A stretch of 64,000 nucleotides of DNA, taken from NCBI GenBank assembly GCA_963779765.1, contig CAVZZP010000002.1:1240001-1304000 (forward strand), written 5' to 3'. This DNA is from Silicimonas sp963779765 (GTDB lineage: Bacteria > Pseudomonadota > Alphaproteobacteria > Rhodobacterales > Rhodobacteraceae). A program made the position numbers and the translations under genes. Shown one piece after another: positions 35,476 through 43,758 of this stretch (position 1 is its first letter; every line of letters starts with the position of its first letter). The notes beneath the pieces are model-generated. The model made no database searches, had not been told where the DNA came from, and saw only the letters and a program-made list of their open reading frames with translations.

Positions 35476-37575
35476 ATGTTCCAGCCTCTCGCCAAAGCGC
35501 TTTCACAGCGCGGCTACGACACCCTGACCGCAGTCCAGGAAGCCGTCACCGATCCAAGTCTGCAGGATGCGGACCTTGTGGTCTCGGCGCAGACCGGATC
35601 GGGGAAGACGGTGGGCTTCGGCCTTGCCATCGCGCATACGATCCTGGGCTCGGACGGCACAGTGGGACCGGCCGCCGCACCGCTTGCGCTGATCGTCGCA
35701 CCGACGCGGGAGCTGGCGCTTCAGGTTATGCGCGAGCTTGACTGGCTCTATGCCGAGGCTGGCGCGCGGGTGACGACTTGTATCGGCGGCATGGACATGC
35801 GGGACGAGCGTCGCGCCCTGGATCGAGGCGCCCACATCGTCGTCGGCACTCCCGGTCGTCTGCGCGATCATATCCAACGCGGCTCGCTTGATATGGGCAG
35901 CCTGAAGGCCATCGTACTGGACGAGGCTGACGAAATGCTGGACCTGGGTTTTCGTGAAGACCTGGAGTTCATGCTGGGCGAGGCCCCCGATGATCGGCGC
36001 ACGCTGATGTTCTCGGCTACGGTGCCGCCGATGATCGAAAAACTCGCCAAGCGGTTCCAGCGCGACGCTGTGCGGGTGACCACGCTAAGCGCCGAAGGCC
36101 AGCACGCCGACATCGCCTACCAGGCCCTGCGCGTCGCACCCCACGACGCCGAGAACGCGATCATCAACCTGCTGCGCTTTCACGACGCCGAAAACGCCCT
36201 CGTCTTCGCGAATACACGCGCCAGCGTGAACCGTCTGACCGCGCGCCTGACAAACCGGGGATTTTCCGTCGTGCCGCTGTCAGGCGAGTTGAGCCAGTCC
36301 GAGCGAACGCACGCCCTACAGGCCTTGCGTGACGGGCGCGCGCGCGTTTGCGTGGCGACCGATGTGGCGGCGCGCGGCATCGACCTGCCCAAGCTCGACC
36401 TCGTCATTCATGCCGAGCTTCCCTCGAATGCCGAAAGCCTGCTGCACCGCTCCGGTCGGACCGGACGCGCTGGGCGCAAGGGCATCTCTGCCCTGATCGT
36501 GCCGCCCAAGCTGGCATCGAAGGCCGGGCGGCTGCTTGGTATGGCCAAGATCGAGGCCACTTGGATTGCGCCGCCATCAGCCGAGGAAATTCTGCGACAG
36601 GACGAGGAACGCCTTTTGGCCGACCCCATCTGGACCATGGAGCCGACACCAGAGCAGCGGGACTTCGCCGCGAAACTGCTGTCCCTTCACGGGGCCGAAA
36701 GAATTGCCGCGGCCTACCTGGCCATGCACCAGTCGCGCCTGTCCGCGCCCGAGGACCTCGCCGACCCGGTCGCGATCCCCGAGCGAAAGGAGCGCGCGGC
36801 TTTCGGCCCCAGCTCCTGGATTTCTCTCTCGGTCGGCCGGGATGACCGGGCCGAGCCGCGCTGGCTGCTGCCGCTCTTGTGCAGGGCCGGCAATCTCGAC
36901 AAGGACTCCATCGGCGCGATCCGAGTGCAGCAATCGGAAAGTTACGTCGAGATCCTCAGCTCCGCCGTTCCCGGGTTACTCGCGGCCATCGGCGAGGACG
37001 GTGAGCTCGAAAAAGGGGTCAAGGCCCGGAAACTCGACGCCGCACCGGACTTTACACCTGACCGCGCTCCTGCCCCCCGCGAACCGGCCCAAAGCCCGCG
37101 CCCGACCGAACACCCGACCCCGGCGCGATCGGACGAGCGCCAGGACACGCGCCCGACGCCCAAACCGCGCGACACCGGCTCGAAGGCCGCCGCCCCGAAA
37201 ACTCCCGACAAGATGGCTCGGGCCATCGCCGAGGGCGCGGTGACGCCCATTCGCAAACCGAAGGATCGCAGCGGCGGGTCATCAGCTCCGGGCGATGGCA
37301 AGCCGTCCAAGAAGACGCGCTGGGACAAGAAGGTTTCAGGGGCACCTACCGGCAAGTTCAAAGGCAAACAGGGGGCCAAAGGCCCCCTCAAAAAAGATCC
37401 GCGCGCAGGCAGCCAAAGTTATGATGCGCGCAAGCCCGACGGCAAATCCACGGGAGCTAACTCAGCTGCTAGCGATACCTCCAAGCGCTTTACACCCCCC
37501 GGTGCCGCAGGCAGCCCCGGCAAGCCCAAGCAGCAAAGTCGCTCCAAATCAGCGGGGAAACCGCGCAAGGGGTAG
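35476..37575 (+). CDS. DEAD-box RNA helicase with long basic tail
   Basis: A 699-residue helicase of the DeaD/CsdA group. Motif I AQTGSGKT (residue 35), Ia PTRELAL, II DEADEML near residue 155, III SAT near residue 180 and VI HRSGRTGRAGRKG near residue 320 are all present. An RNA-binding-like domain follows, then about 200 residues rich in Lys, Pro, Ser and Gly (probably disordered, RNA-binding). It unwinds structured RNA during ribosome assembly or cold adaptation. The ribosome binding site is weak. Both flanks carry IS6-type remnants, which is unusual for this normally stable gene. Confidence 0.93.
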   Translation: MFQPLAKALSQRGYDTLTAVQEAVTDPSLQDADLVVSAQTGSGKTVGFGLAIAHTILGSDGTVGPAAAPLALIVAPTRELALQVMRELDWLYAEAGARVTTCIGGMDMRDERRALDRGAHIVVGTPGRLRDHIQRGSLDMGSLKAIVLDEADEMLDLGFREDLEFMLGEAPDDRRTLMFSATVPPMIEKLAKRFQRDAVRVTTLSAEGQHADIAYQALRVAPHDAENAIINLLRFHDAENALVFANTRASVNRLTARLTNRGFSVVPLSGELSQSERTHALQALRDGRARVCVATDVAARGIDLPKLDLVIHAELPSNAESLLHRSGRTGRAGRKGISALIVPPKLASKAGRLLGMAKIEATWIAPPSAEEILRQDEERLLADPIWTMEPTPEQRDFAAKLLSLHGAERIAAAYLAMHQSRLSAPEDLADPVAIPERKERAAFGPSSWISLSVGRDDRAEPRWLLPLLCRAGNLDKDSIGAIRVQQSESYVEILSSAVPGLLAAIGEDGELEKGVKARKLDAAPDFTPDRAPAPREPAQSPRPTEHPTPARSDERQDTRPTPKPRDTGSKAAAPKTPDKMARAIAEGAVTPIRKPKDRSGGSSAPGDGKPSKKTRWDKKVSGAPTGKFKGKQGAKGPLKKDPRAGSQSYDARKPDGKSTGANSAASDTSKRFTPPGAAGSPGKPKQQSRSKSAGKPRKG

Positions 37576-37581
37576 ACCGCG

Positions 37582-37705
37582 AGGCGGCGCGGTTCAGCTT
37601 GGAGAGCATGACCGCCAGGCGGATGATCTCGGCTGACGTCTCGAAATCGGTCGACGGTTGGGCAGACAGAAAACTGTCGCGAGGTAAGTCCTTGTGACAG
37701 TGTTC
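37582..37705. mobile_element. Internally deleted IS6-family remnant with right end
   Basis: Starts seven bases after the helicase stop. Bases 37582-37606 match the C-terminal codons of the transposase at 61325-62029 (FKLNRTAA region). Bases 37605-37655 match its N-terminal codons (SPEIIRLAVML region), so roughly 570 bp of transposase are missing. The segment ends near 37705 in CTTGTGACAGTGTTC, like the right end at 48855. Orientation is the same as the solo left end at 35292, so helicase plus remnant lie between one left and one right end. Confidence 0.7.
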
Positions 37706-37720
37706 GTGACATGGATCAGC

Positions 37721-38683
37721 CTAGGAAAGTCGCCGGAACTTCTGGAACCGTCTTGGGCGATCGGGCTTTTCAACGTCCGGAAAGACCGCCGCCCAATCCG
37801 CATCGACAACGTCGCCGACGTAGAGGTCACCGGTACTGTCCTGCGCTATGCTGTGCGGAGACAGGAACTGGCCGGGGCCAAGCCCGGCGCCCTGCCCCGC
37901 GTCCAGCCGCGACAAGACGGTGCTTTGCCGGTCGAGGACGCTGACAAAGGGTCCGATATTCGGGAAGTCGCGGTTGACCTTCAGATAGGGCGCCAATTCG
38001 CCGACGATGCAGTCGGGGCAACTGCCGCGCGTGATCGCCAATCCGCTGGGGCGGTGCATGTTCACGATCTGAGTCTCGTACCGTCCATTTGGGTCGAAGA
38101 TCTGAACACGAGAGTTTTCCCTGTCCGCCACGTAGATCCAGCCGTCTGGATCGCAGCAGATGTTGTGCGGCAAGTTGAATTCTCCGGGCCCCGTTCCCGG
38201 GGTTCCCCAACTTGAAAGATGTCTACCCTCGGGATCGAACTTGTGAACGCAGGCGTTCTGATACCCATCCGAGACATAGATATCGCCGGACGGGGAAACA
38301 GCGGAATGAGTGCACTTGCAGAAGGGCTTGCCGCTCATGAATCCGGAACTCACTCCCGCTGTTCCGATTTGCATCAGAAGCTTGCCGTCCAACGAGAACT
38401 TCCGGACTGTATGGTCGAAGTTGTCAGTCAGATAGAGGTATTGGTCAGGTCCGATCGAGGCACCGTGGGGATTGGTAAAAATTCCCTCTCCCCAAGTCGC
38501 CAGCACCTCCCCGTCCCTGTTCAGTACCACGACGGGAGTGGTGCCGCGATTGAAGAGGTAGACCCGGTCCTTGTCGTCGACCGCGATGCCGGCGACGTCG
38601 CCCAGCACCACCTCAGACGGAAGTCTGGCCCAGTCGTGTACCGGTTCAAACCTGTAGTCGCCCGCGCCAAGGATGTCGGCCAT
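37721..38683 (-). CDS. NHL-repeat / peptidyl-alpha-hydroxyglycine lyase-like protein
   Basis: A 320-residue six-bladed propeller with NHL repeats. The most conserved stretch, GEFNLPHNICCDPDGWIYVADRENSRVQIF near the middle (given here only by its ends, GEFNLPHN and VADREN), is the hallmark of the PAL domain of peptidylglycine alpha-amidating enzymes. Several Cys lie near predicted loops (CKCTHS, NICCDPDG, SCPDCIVG). There is no signal peptide, so it is probably cytoplasmic. No hydroxylating partner is nearby. Role unknown; bacterial members are often annotated only as NHL or 6-bladed propeller proteins. Confidence 0.7.
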   Translation of the reverse strand: MADILGAGDYRFEPVHDWARLPSEVVLGDVAGIAVDDKDRVYLFNRGTTPVVVLNRDGEVLATWGEGIFTNPHGASIGPDQYLYLTDNFDHTVRKFSLDGKLLMQIGTAGVSSGFMSGKPFCKCTHSAVSPSGDIYVSDGYQNACVHKFDPEGRHLSSWGTPGTGPGEFNLPHNICCDPDGWIYVADRENSRVQIFDPNGRYETQIVNMHRPSGLAITRGSCPDCIVGELAPYLKVNRDFPNIGPFVSVLDRQSTVLSRLDAGQGAGLGPGQFLSPHSIAQDSTGDLYVGDVVDADWAAVFPDVEKPDRPRRFQKFRRLS

Positions 38684-38850
38684 TCACGTCTCTCGATTAA
38701 GTGTCCACGCGTACGTGTATCAGCTTAGGCCAAGAACCGATCCGCGGGAAGGGAAGCGGTCGACCATCCGACACCCGTGCGCGCGCCCGGCCGAAGCGGG
38801 CGCAATCTGTGGATGGCCTCTCGTTCCTAATGCCCACCTACGACCTGAGC

Positions 38851-39748
38851 CTAGCTGTCGAGCACAGCGACTTGGCGCGGAAACTCCGGCGTCGCCATCA
38901 GCGCCTTGCATCGGGCAAATCGGTGATCGGCATAGGCCCTGAAGTCGTCGGCGGGGTTACCGTTCGCCAACTGGATCAGGCCCCAGAGCGTCCAGAGAAG
39001 ATCACACATCGCCTTGTAGATAACCATGCGCGCCCGGTCCATTTCAGGCACCGGCCCGCCGAAGTAGGCGGTAAGCATCTCCTCGTCCTGATCGGGGCCA
39101 AAACCGCCTTCGACGGAGAGGTCGCCCAGATCCCACATCGGGTCGTTCATGCCGGCATATTCCCAGTCCACGATCCACATCCGCTCGCCGGTATCCAGAA
39201 AGTTCTCACACAGCGGGTCGCAGTGGCAGGCGACCGAGGGAGGCGTCCTGCGCCCAAGCGCCGTGCGGACAACGCCGGCCTCGGCCACGACGTCATGGTA
39301 GCCCTCCGGCAGGGCGACGTCCTTCGTCGACAAGAGGTTCAGGTAGCCTTCGATCATCGCGAACAGCTCGAAGCATTCAGGGAAGACGGCGCCCGAGTTC
39401 GTGGAGCTGGCGGAACGCCCGTCCGGCGCGGGCGGGTGCGCCAGGCCGAATGCGGAAGGCCTCGGACGTCATGGTCTCCGTGCCGTCCACGAAACGCGTA
39501 ACCATCACCCCCGACGCCGGATCCACGAAGAGCACCTCGGGACTTACGCCCGCGTCGGCAGCGGCACGGGCGGCGGCGGCCTCGTTGGCGCGGTCGATGT
39601 ATTCCTCCGTGCCCTTGCCCGGCAGGCGCAGTACGGCATCGCCCGCCCGGAACACGGCGTTCGTGAGGCCCCCCATACGCTCAAGCGGCCCGTCGTAGCC
39701 CGCCAGCGCAGGAACCCGTGCCAGAACTTTCCGAGCCTCGCTCTCCAT
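38851..39748 (-). pseudogene. Choline-kinase-like phosphotransferase, frameshifted
   Basis: The N-terminal part from ATG 39748 (MESEARKVLARVPALAGYDG, then RMGGLTNAVFRAGD) runs to AGRAFRQLHE. The frame then changes near 39397-39400 and continues SGAVFPECFELFAMIEGYLN to 38851. The catalytic loop CHCDPLCENFLDTG and Mg site IVDWEYAGMNDP are intact in the second part. The sum is about 298 residues, a normal choline/ethanolamine kinase-like APH protein, with one extra base in GAACTCG. It would phosphorylate an amino alcohol such as choline. It is divergent from the methyltransferase and paralogous to the intact gene at 42883. Confidence 0.8.
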
Positions 39749-39832
39749 CCCGTCCCCCGTGTCGCCCGACAGTCGCCGCCACTCTTCCATAGGGCGGGCG
39801 ACGTGACTAGGGTCGGCCGAGCGGAGGATACC

Positions 39833-40453
39833 ATGGCCAGCCACGACAACGACCACCTCGACGCCGTCTATGCCGCCAAGCGTCCTGCGGACATCGCGCG
39901 GCTCTATGATGACTGGGCGGGGTCCTACGACGCTGACATGGCGAAGGCAGGCTACCGGCATCCGGCAATCGCGACGGCGCTTCTGGCACGGTACCTGCCA
40001 CGCGGTGCGGCACCGATCTTGGACGCTGGCGCGGGCACGGGTCTCGTCGGCGAGTGGCTCGGCATCCTCGGCTATCCGGAGGTCGAGGCGCTCGACATTT
40101 CCGAGGGGATGCTCGCCGTCGCGCGGGCCAAGGGCATCTACCGCACCCTGCATGTCGGGCTGCTGGGCGGCGATCTGCCGTTGCCGTCCGGCCGCTTTGC
40201 TGGCCTCGTCTGCGCCGGTGTTCTCACCACGGGCCATGTCGGTGCCGAGGCGCTGCCCGGCCTTCTCGCCGTGACGAGACCCGGCGCCGTGCTGGTCCTG
40301 ACGGTCAAGGAGACGCTTTGGGCCGAGAGCCTCGCCGCAGCCGTCGCCGCCACGCCCGAGGCAAAGCTGGTCGAGGCGACGGAGCCCTACATCTCGATGC
40401 CCGGCGACGCCGGCGCCACGCCCAGCCGCGCCGTGGTGCTGACGCGTACCTAG
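39833..40453 (+). CDS. Class I SAM-dependent methyltransferase
   Basis: A 206-residue protein with motif I ILDAGAGTGLVGEWL near residue 63 and the acidic post-I residue in EALDIS. The ATG at 39833 has GGAGG nine bases upstream; the long upstream open frame is antisense to the phosphotransferase. It belongs to the small-molecule methyltransferase group. Its surroundings (choline-kinase-like genes, dimethylglycine-dehydrogenase-like gene, betaine-type transporter) suggest methylated amines, but the substrate is not visible. Its stop codon is shared head-on with the convergent gene (CTAG at 40450-40453). Confidence 0.85.
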   Translation: MASHDNDHLDAVYAAKRPADIARLYDDWAGSYDADMAKAGYRHPAIATALLARYLPRGAAPILDAGAGTGLVGEWLGILGYPEVEALDISEGMLAVARAKGIYRTLHVGLLGGDLPLPSGRFAGLVCAGVLTTGHVGAEALPGLLAVTRPGAVLVLTVKETLWAESLAAAVAATPEAKLVEATEPYISMPGDAGATPSRAVVLTRT

Positions 40454-42886
40454 GCCCTGATGCGTTCGCCCTTGGGATCGAAGAAGGGGGGCGCGCGCAG
40501 CACCGCAGGCACCGTTTCGCCCGCGACGACAAGCTCGTAGCGCCCGCCGGCCAACCAGTCGTCCGCGACGCCCGCGACGTTGCGGACATATCCGTAGCCG
40601 ATGCTTTGTCCAAGCGTATAGCCGTAGCCCCCCGAGGTGAGATAGCCGACGGGCGCGCCGTCCCGCAGGATCGTCTCGCGCCCCAGAAGCACGGTGTTGC
40701 CGTCCACTAGGAACCCGGAGAAGCGCTTCTTCAGGGGTTTGCCGGACAAGCTTTCGAGCGCCTCGCGCCCGAGGAACGGGCGGTTCGACCTCATCTTGAC
40801 GGCCCCGCCAAGCCCCGCCTCAAGGGGCGTGTCGTTCGGCGTGATGTCCGATGACCAGGCGCGGTAGCCCTTCTCGAGCCGCAGGGATTCAAGTGCGCGG
40901 TAGCCCACGGGCCGCAGGCCCGCGCCGGCCCCCACCTCCATCAACGCGTCGAACACCCGCGCCCGTGGCCTCGAGCGGCACATGAAGCTCCCAGCCCAGT
41001 TCGCCGACATAGGTCACCCGCAGCGCACGCGTCGTGGCGCCGGCAATGTCGATCTCGCGCACGTGGCCAAAAGGGAAAGCCGTGTTCGATATGTCGGCAT
41101 CTGTCACGGCCGACAGTACCTCGCGGGCGCGTGGGCCCATCAGCGAAAGCGTGCCCCAACGCTCGGTCACGTCTTCGACCCGCACGTCGCCTTGCGGCAG
41201 GTGGTCGACGATCCAGCCAAGGTCATGGGTACGGAAGCCCGTGCCGGTGACGATGTAGAACCGGTCTTCGGCGATCCGCGCCACGGTCAGGTCGGCCTCG
41301 ATCCCCCCGCGGCTGTTCAGAAGCTGGGTATAGGTCAGCCGCCCTACCGGTTTTGTCACGTCGCCTGCGCAGATCCAGTCCAGCGCGCGTTCAGCGTCGC
41401 CCCCCGTGGCCTCGTATTTTGCGAAGGACGACTGGTCGAAGACGCCGACCGCGCTGCGGACCAGCGCATGTTCCTCGCCCACCGGACCGAACCAGTTCTG
41501 GCGCCCCATCGAATGGACGTCACGCGCCTCGATCCCTTCGGGCGCGAACCAGTTGGGGCGTTCCCAGCCGAGCTTCGAGCCGAAGACCGCCCGGTGCGCC
41601 TTGAGCCGGTCGTAAAGCGGCGAGACGATGCGCGGGCGTCCGCTTTCCATCTCCTCGTGCGGGAAGGCGACGGTGTAGTGTTTGCCATAGGCCTCGCAGG
41701 TGCGCTCGCAGACCCACTGTCGGTCGCGGTGCAGGCTCGAGAATCGGCGGATGTCGACGACCCAGAGATCCATAGGCGCTTCGCCCGCAATCACCCAGTC
41801 GGCCAGCACCCATCCCGCCCCGCCGCCCGAGGCAATGCCAAAAGCGTTGAACCCTGCGCCGACATACATGTTCGCGCATTCCGCCGCGCGGCCGAGGATG
41901 AAGTTGCCGTCGGGCGTGAAGCTTTCCGACCCATTGATCATCTGCTTCACGCCGACCTCGGCCAGAGACGGCACGCGCGCGATCGCCTGCTCCATGTGCT
42001 GGGCGAAGTGGTCCCAGTCGTCGTCGAAGAGCCGGAACTCCCAGTCGTCCGGGACGTCGCCGGTGGTCAACGGCTGCGGATCTGGCTCGTAGCCACCCAT
42101 GACAAGGCCGCCGACCTCTTCCTTGAAGTAGGTACGCCGATCGGGGTCGCGGATCGTCGGCGCGTCGGTCGAAAGACCGGGCAAGGCCTCGGTAATGATG
42201 TACTGGTGCTTGATCGGCTGAAGCGGAACTTCGATCCCCGCCATCGCGCCGATCTGCCGCGCCCATTGGCCACCGCAGTTGACGACCTTCTCGCACAGGA
42301 CCTCGCCTTGCGTCGTCTCGACGGCGAGAATTCGGTCGCCCTCCATCCGGAAGCCGGTGACGCGGACGCCCTCGACGAGCTTCGCCCCGTGCATCCGCGC
42401 GCCCTTGGCGAGCGAGCGGGTGATGTCGGAAGGGCTCGCCTGGCCGTCGGTCGGCAGCCAGCTTGCGCCGATAAGGTCCGACGTGTCCATCAAGGGCCAC
42501 ATCCGCTTCACCTCGTCGGGCGGGATCAGGTGCATCTCCATCCCGAAGCTGCGGGCGGTGGTGGCAAGGCGGCGGAACTCGGTCCAGCGGTCCGGTGTGG
42601 TCGCAAGCCGAAGACAGCCGGTCATCTTCCACCCGGTTTCCAGCCCCGTCTCCTCGGCCAGCCGCTTGTAAAGCTCGACCGAGTACTTGAGCACCTGCGT
42701 GATCGAAGCGGACGAGCGTAGCTGCCCCACGAGCCCCGCCGCGTGCCAGGTCGAGCCCGAGGTGAGTTGCCCCTGCTCCAAGAGAAGGACGTCGGCCTTG
42801 TGGTCGCGTGCGAGGTGATAGGCGGTCGAACAGCCGATGATCCCCCCGCCGATGACGACGATCTGGGCACGGTCCGGAAGGCTCAT
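40450..42886 (-). pseudogene. FAD-dependent dimethylglycine/sarcosine dehydrogenase-like protein with GcvT domains, frameshifted
   Basis: The N-terminal FAD domain opens with VVIGGGIIGCSTAYHLA and includes SGSTWHAAGLVGQLRSS; the GcvT folate-binding region begins around residue 430 (ARDVHSMGRQNWFGPVG). Frame is lost at VPLEATGA near 40957 in a GGG/CCC run and resumes with VFDALMEVGAGAGLRP to 40450, giving about 811 residues, normal for this family. These enzymes oxidatively demethylate N-methyl amines and pass the one-carbon unit to tetrahydrofolate. The ATG at 42886 overlaps the stop of the phosphotransferase gene (ATGA). One inserted base explains the break. Confidence 0.82.
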
Positions 42887-43758
42887 TCTGTTCCCCATCT
42901 GTGGCGGTAGGCGGCCAGAGCCGCGTCAAGCCGCGCCCGGTTTTCGGCGGCGTAGGCTACGTAGTCGACGCCCGGCGCAGACAGGTTGAGGTCCGAGACG
43001 TAGGCCCAAAGCGTCTCCCGCAGGAGCGAAGCGACCCGCATCGCGTCGAAAGCGCGGAAAAGGGCCGGCTCGGGCGTCGAGTCGAAGTAGGTCTTCAGTA
43101 GCGCCTCGGTGGCGTCGGGCGGCATCTCGGCATTCGCGGCCGCCCCGGCGAGGTCGAAAAGCGCCGTCCCGAAGCCCGCGTACTCATAGTCGATGAGCCA
43201 GAGCCGATGTCCGTCGTCGAGGAAGTTCGCGGGCAGAAGGTCGTGATGCCCGAAGACGATGGGAAGGGGTATTTGCGCCCGCTCCATCTCGTCTGAGAGG
43301 GCCAGGAAGGGCGGCGTGACGCTTTCGTGTCGGGTTCCCTGCAGGTGGCGCGCATAGTCGCGAACGACATGGAATGGCCAGAAGAGAAACGCCGCGCCCG
43401 AGATCCCGGCGGCCATCCGGCTGTGGAAGTTTGTTAGAAGCCGCGCGACGCGCTCGGGATTGGTGCGCAGGTCGTCGGCTCCCAAGGTGCGCGCCTCGAT
43501 GAAGGCGGTGACCATGACGCCGGGGGCGGCGTAGCGCACCTCGGGTCCGAAGCCCGCGGTATGGGCGGCCCGCGCCGTCATGACCTCGCGCGCGCGGTCG
43601 ACGTGGTGGAACGGATAGTCGCGTCCCAGGCGCGCGACATGGGTGCCTGCGTCGTCTGTGACCTTCCAGATCTCGTTCGACAGCCCGCCCGAAAGCCGCT
43701 CGCCCGAAGGCGTGCCGTGCCAACACGGCAATCCGGCGACGGCCTCAGGCAGCGTCAT
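42883..43758 (-). CDS. Choline-kinase-like phosphotransferase (APH fold)
   Basis: A 291-residue APH-fold kinase with GGLSNEIWKVTDDAG (nucleotide loop), Brenner motif VFGHHDLLPANFLDD near residue 168 and Mg motif LIDYEYAGFG near residue 187. It is similar in type to the broken gene at 38851. Encoded between the ABC permease (14-base overlap) and the dehydrogenase gene (ATGA overlap), it is evidently co-expressed with both. It probably phosphorylates the imported amino alcohol or a derivative; the exact substrate is unknown. Confidence 0.85.
   Translation of the reverse strand: MTLPEAVAGLPCWHGTPSGERLSGGLSNEIWKVTDDAGTHVARLGRDYPFHHVDRAREVMTARAAHTAGFGPEVRYAAPGVMVTAFIEARTLGADDLRTNPERVARLLTNFHSRMAAGISGAAFLFWPFHVVRDYARHLQGTRHESVTPPFLALSDEMERAQIPLPIVFGHHDLLPANFLDDGHRLWLIDYEYAGFGTALFDLAGAAANAEMPPDATEALLKTYFDSTPEPALFRAFDAMRVASLLRETLWAYVSDLNLSAPGVDYVAYAAENRARLDAALAAYRHRWGTE

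Noticed and set aside
39401..39832. Plus-strand open frame upstream of the methyltransferase.
   Set aside because: It is antisense to the phosphotransferase gene, and a good ribosome binding site places the start at 39833.
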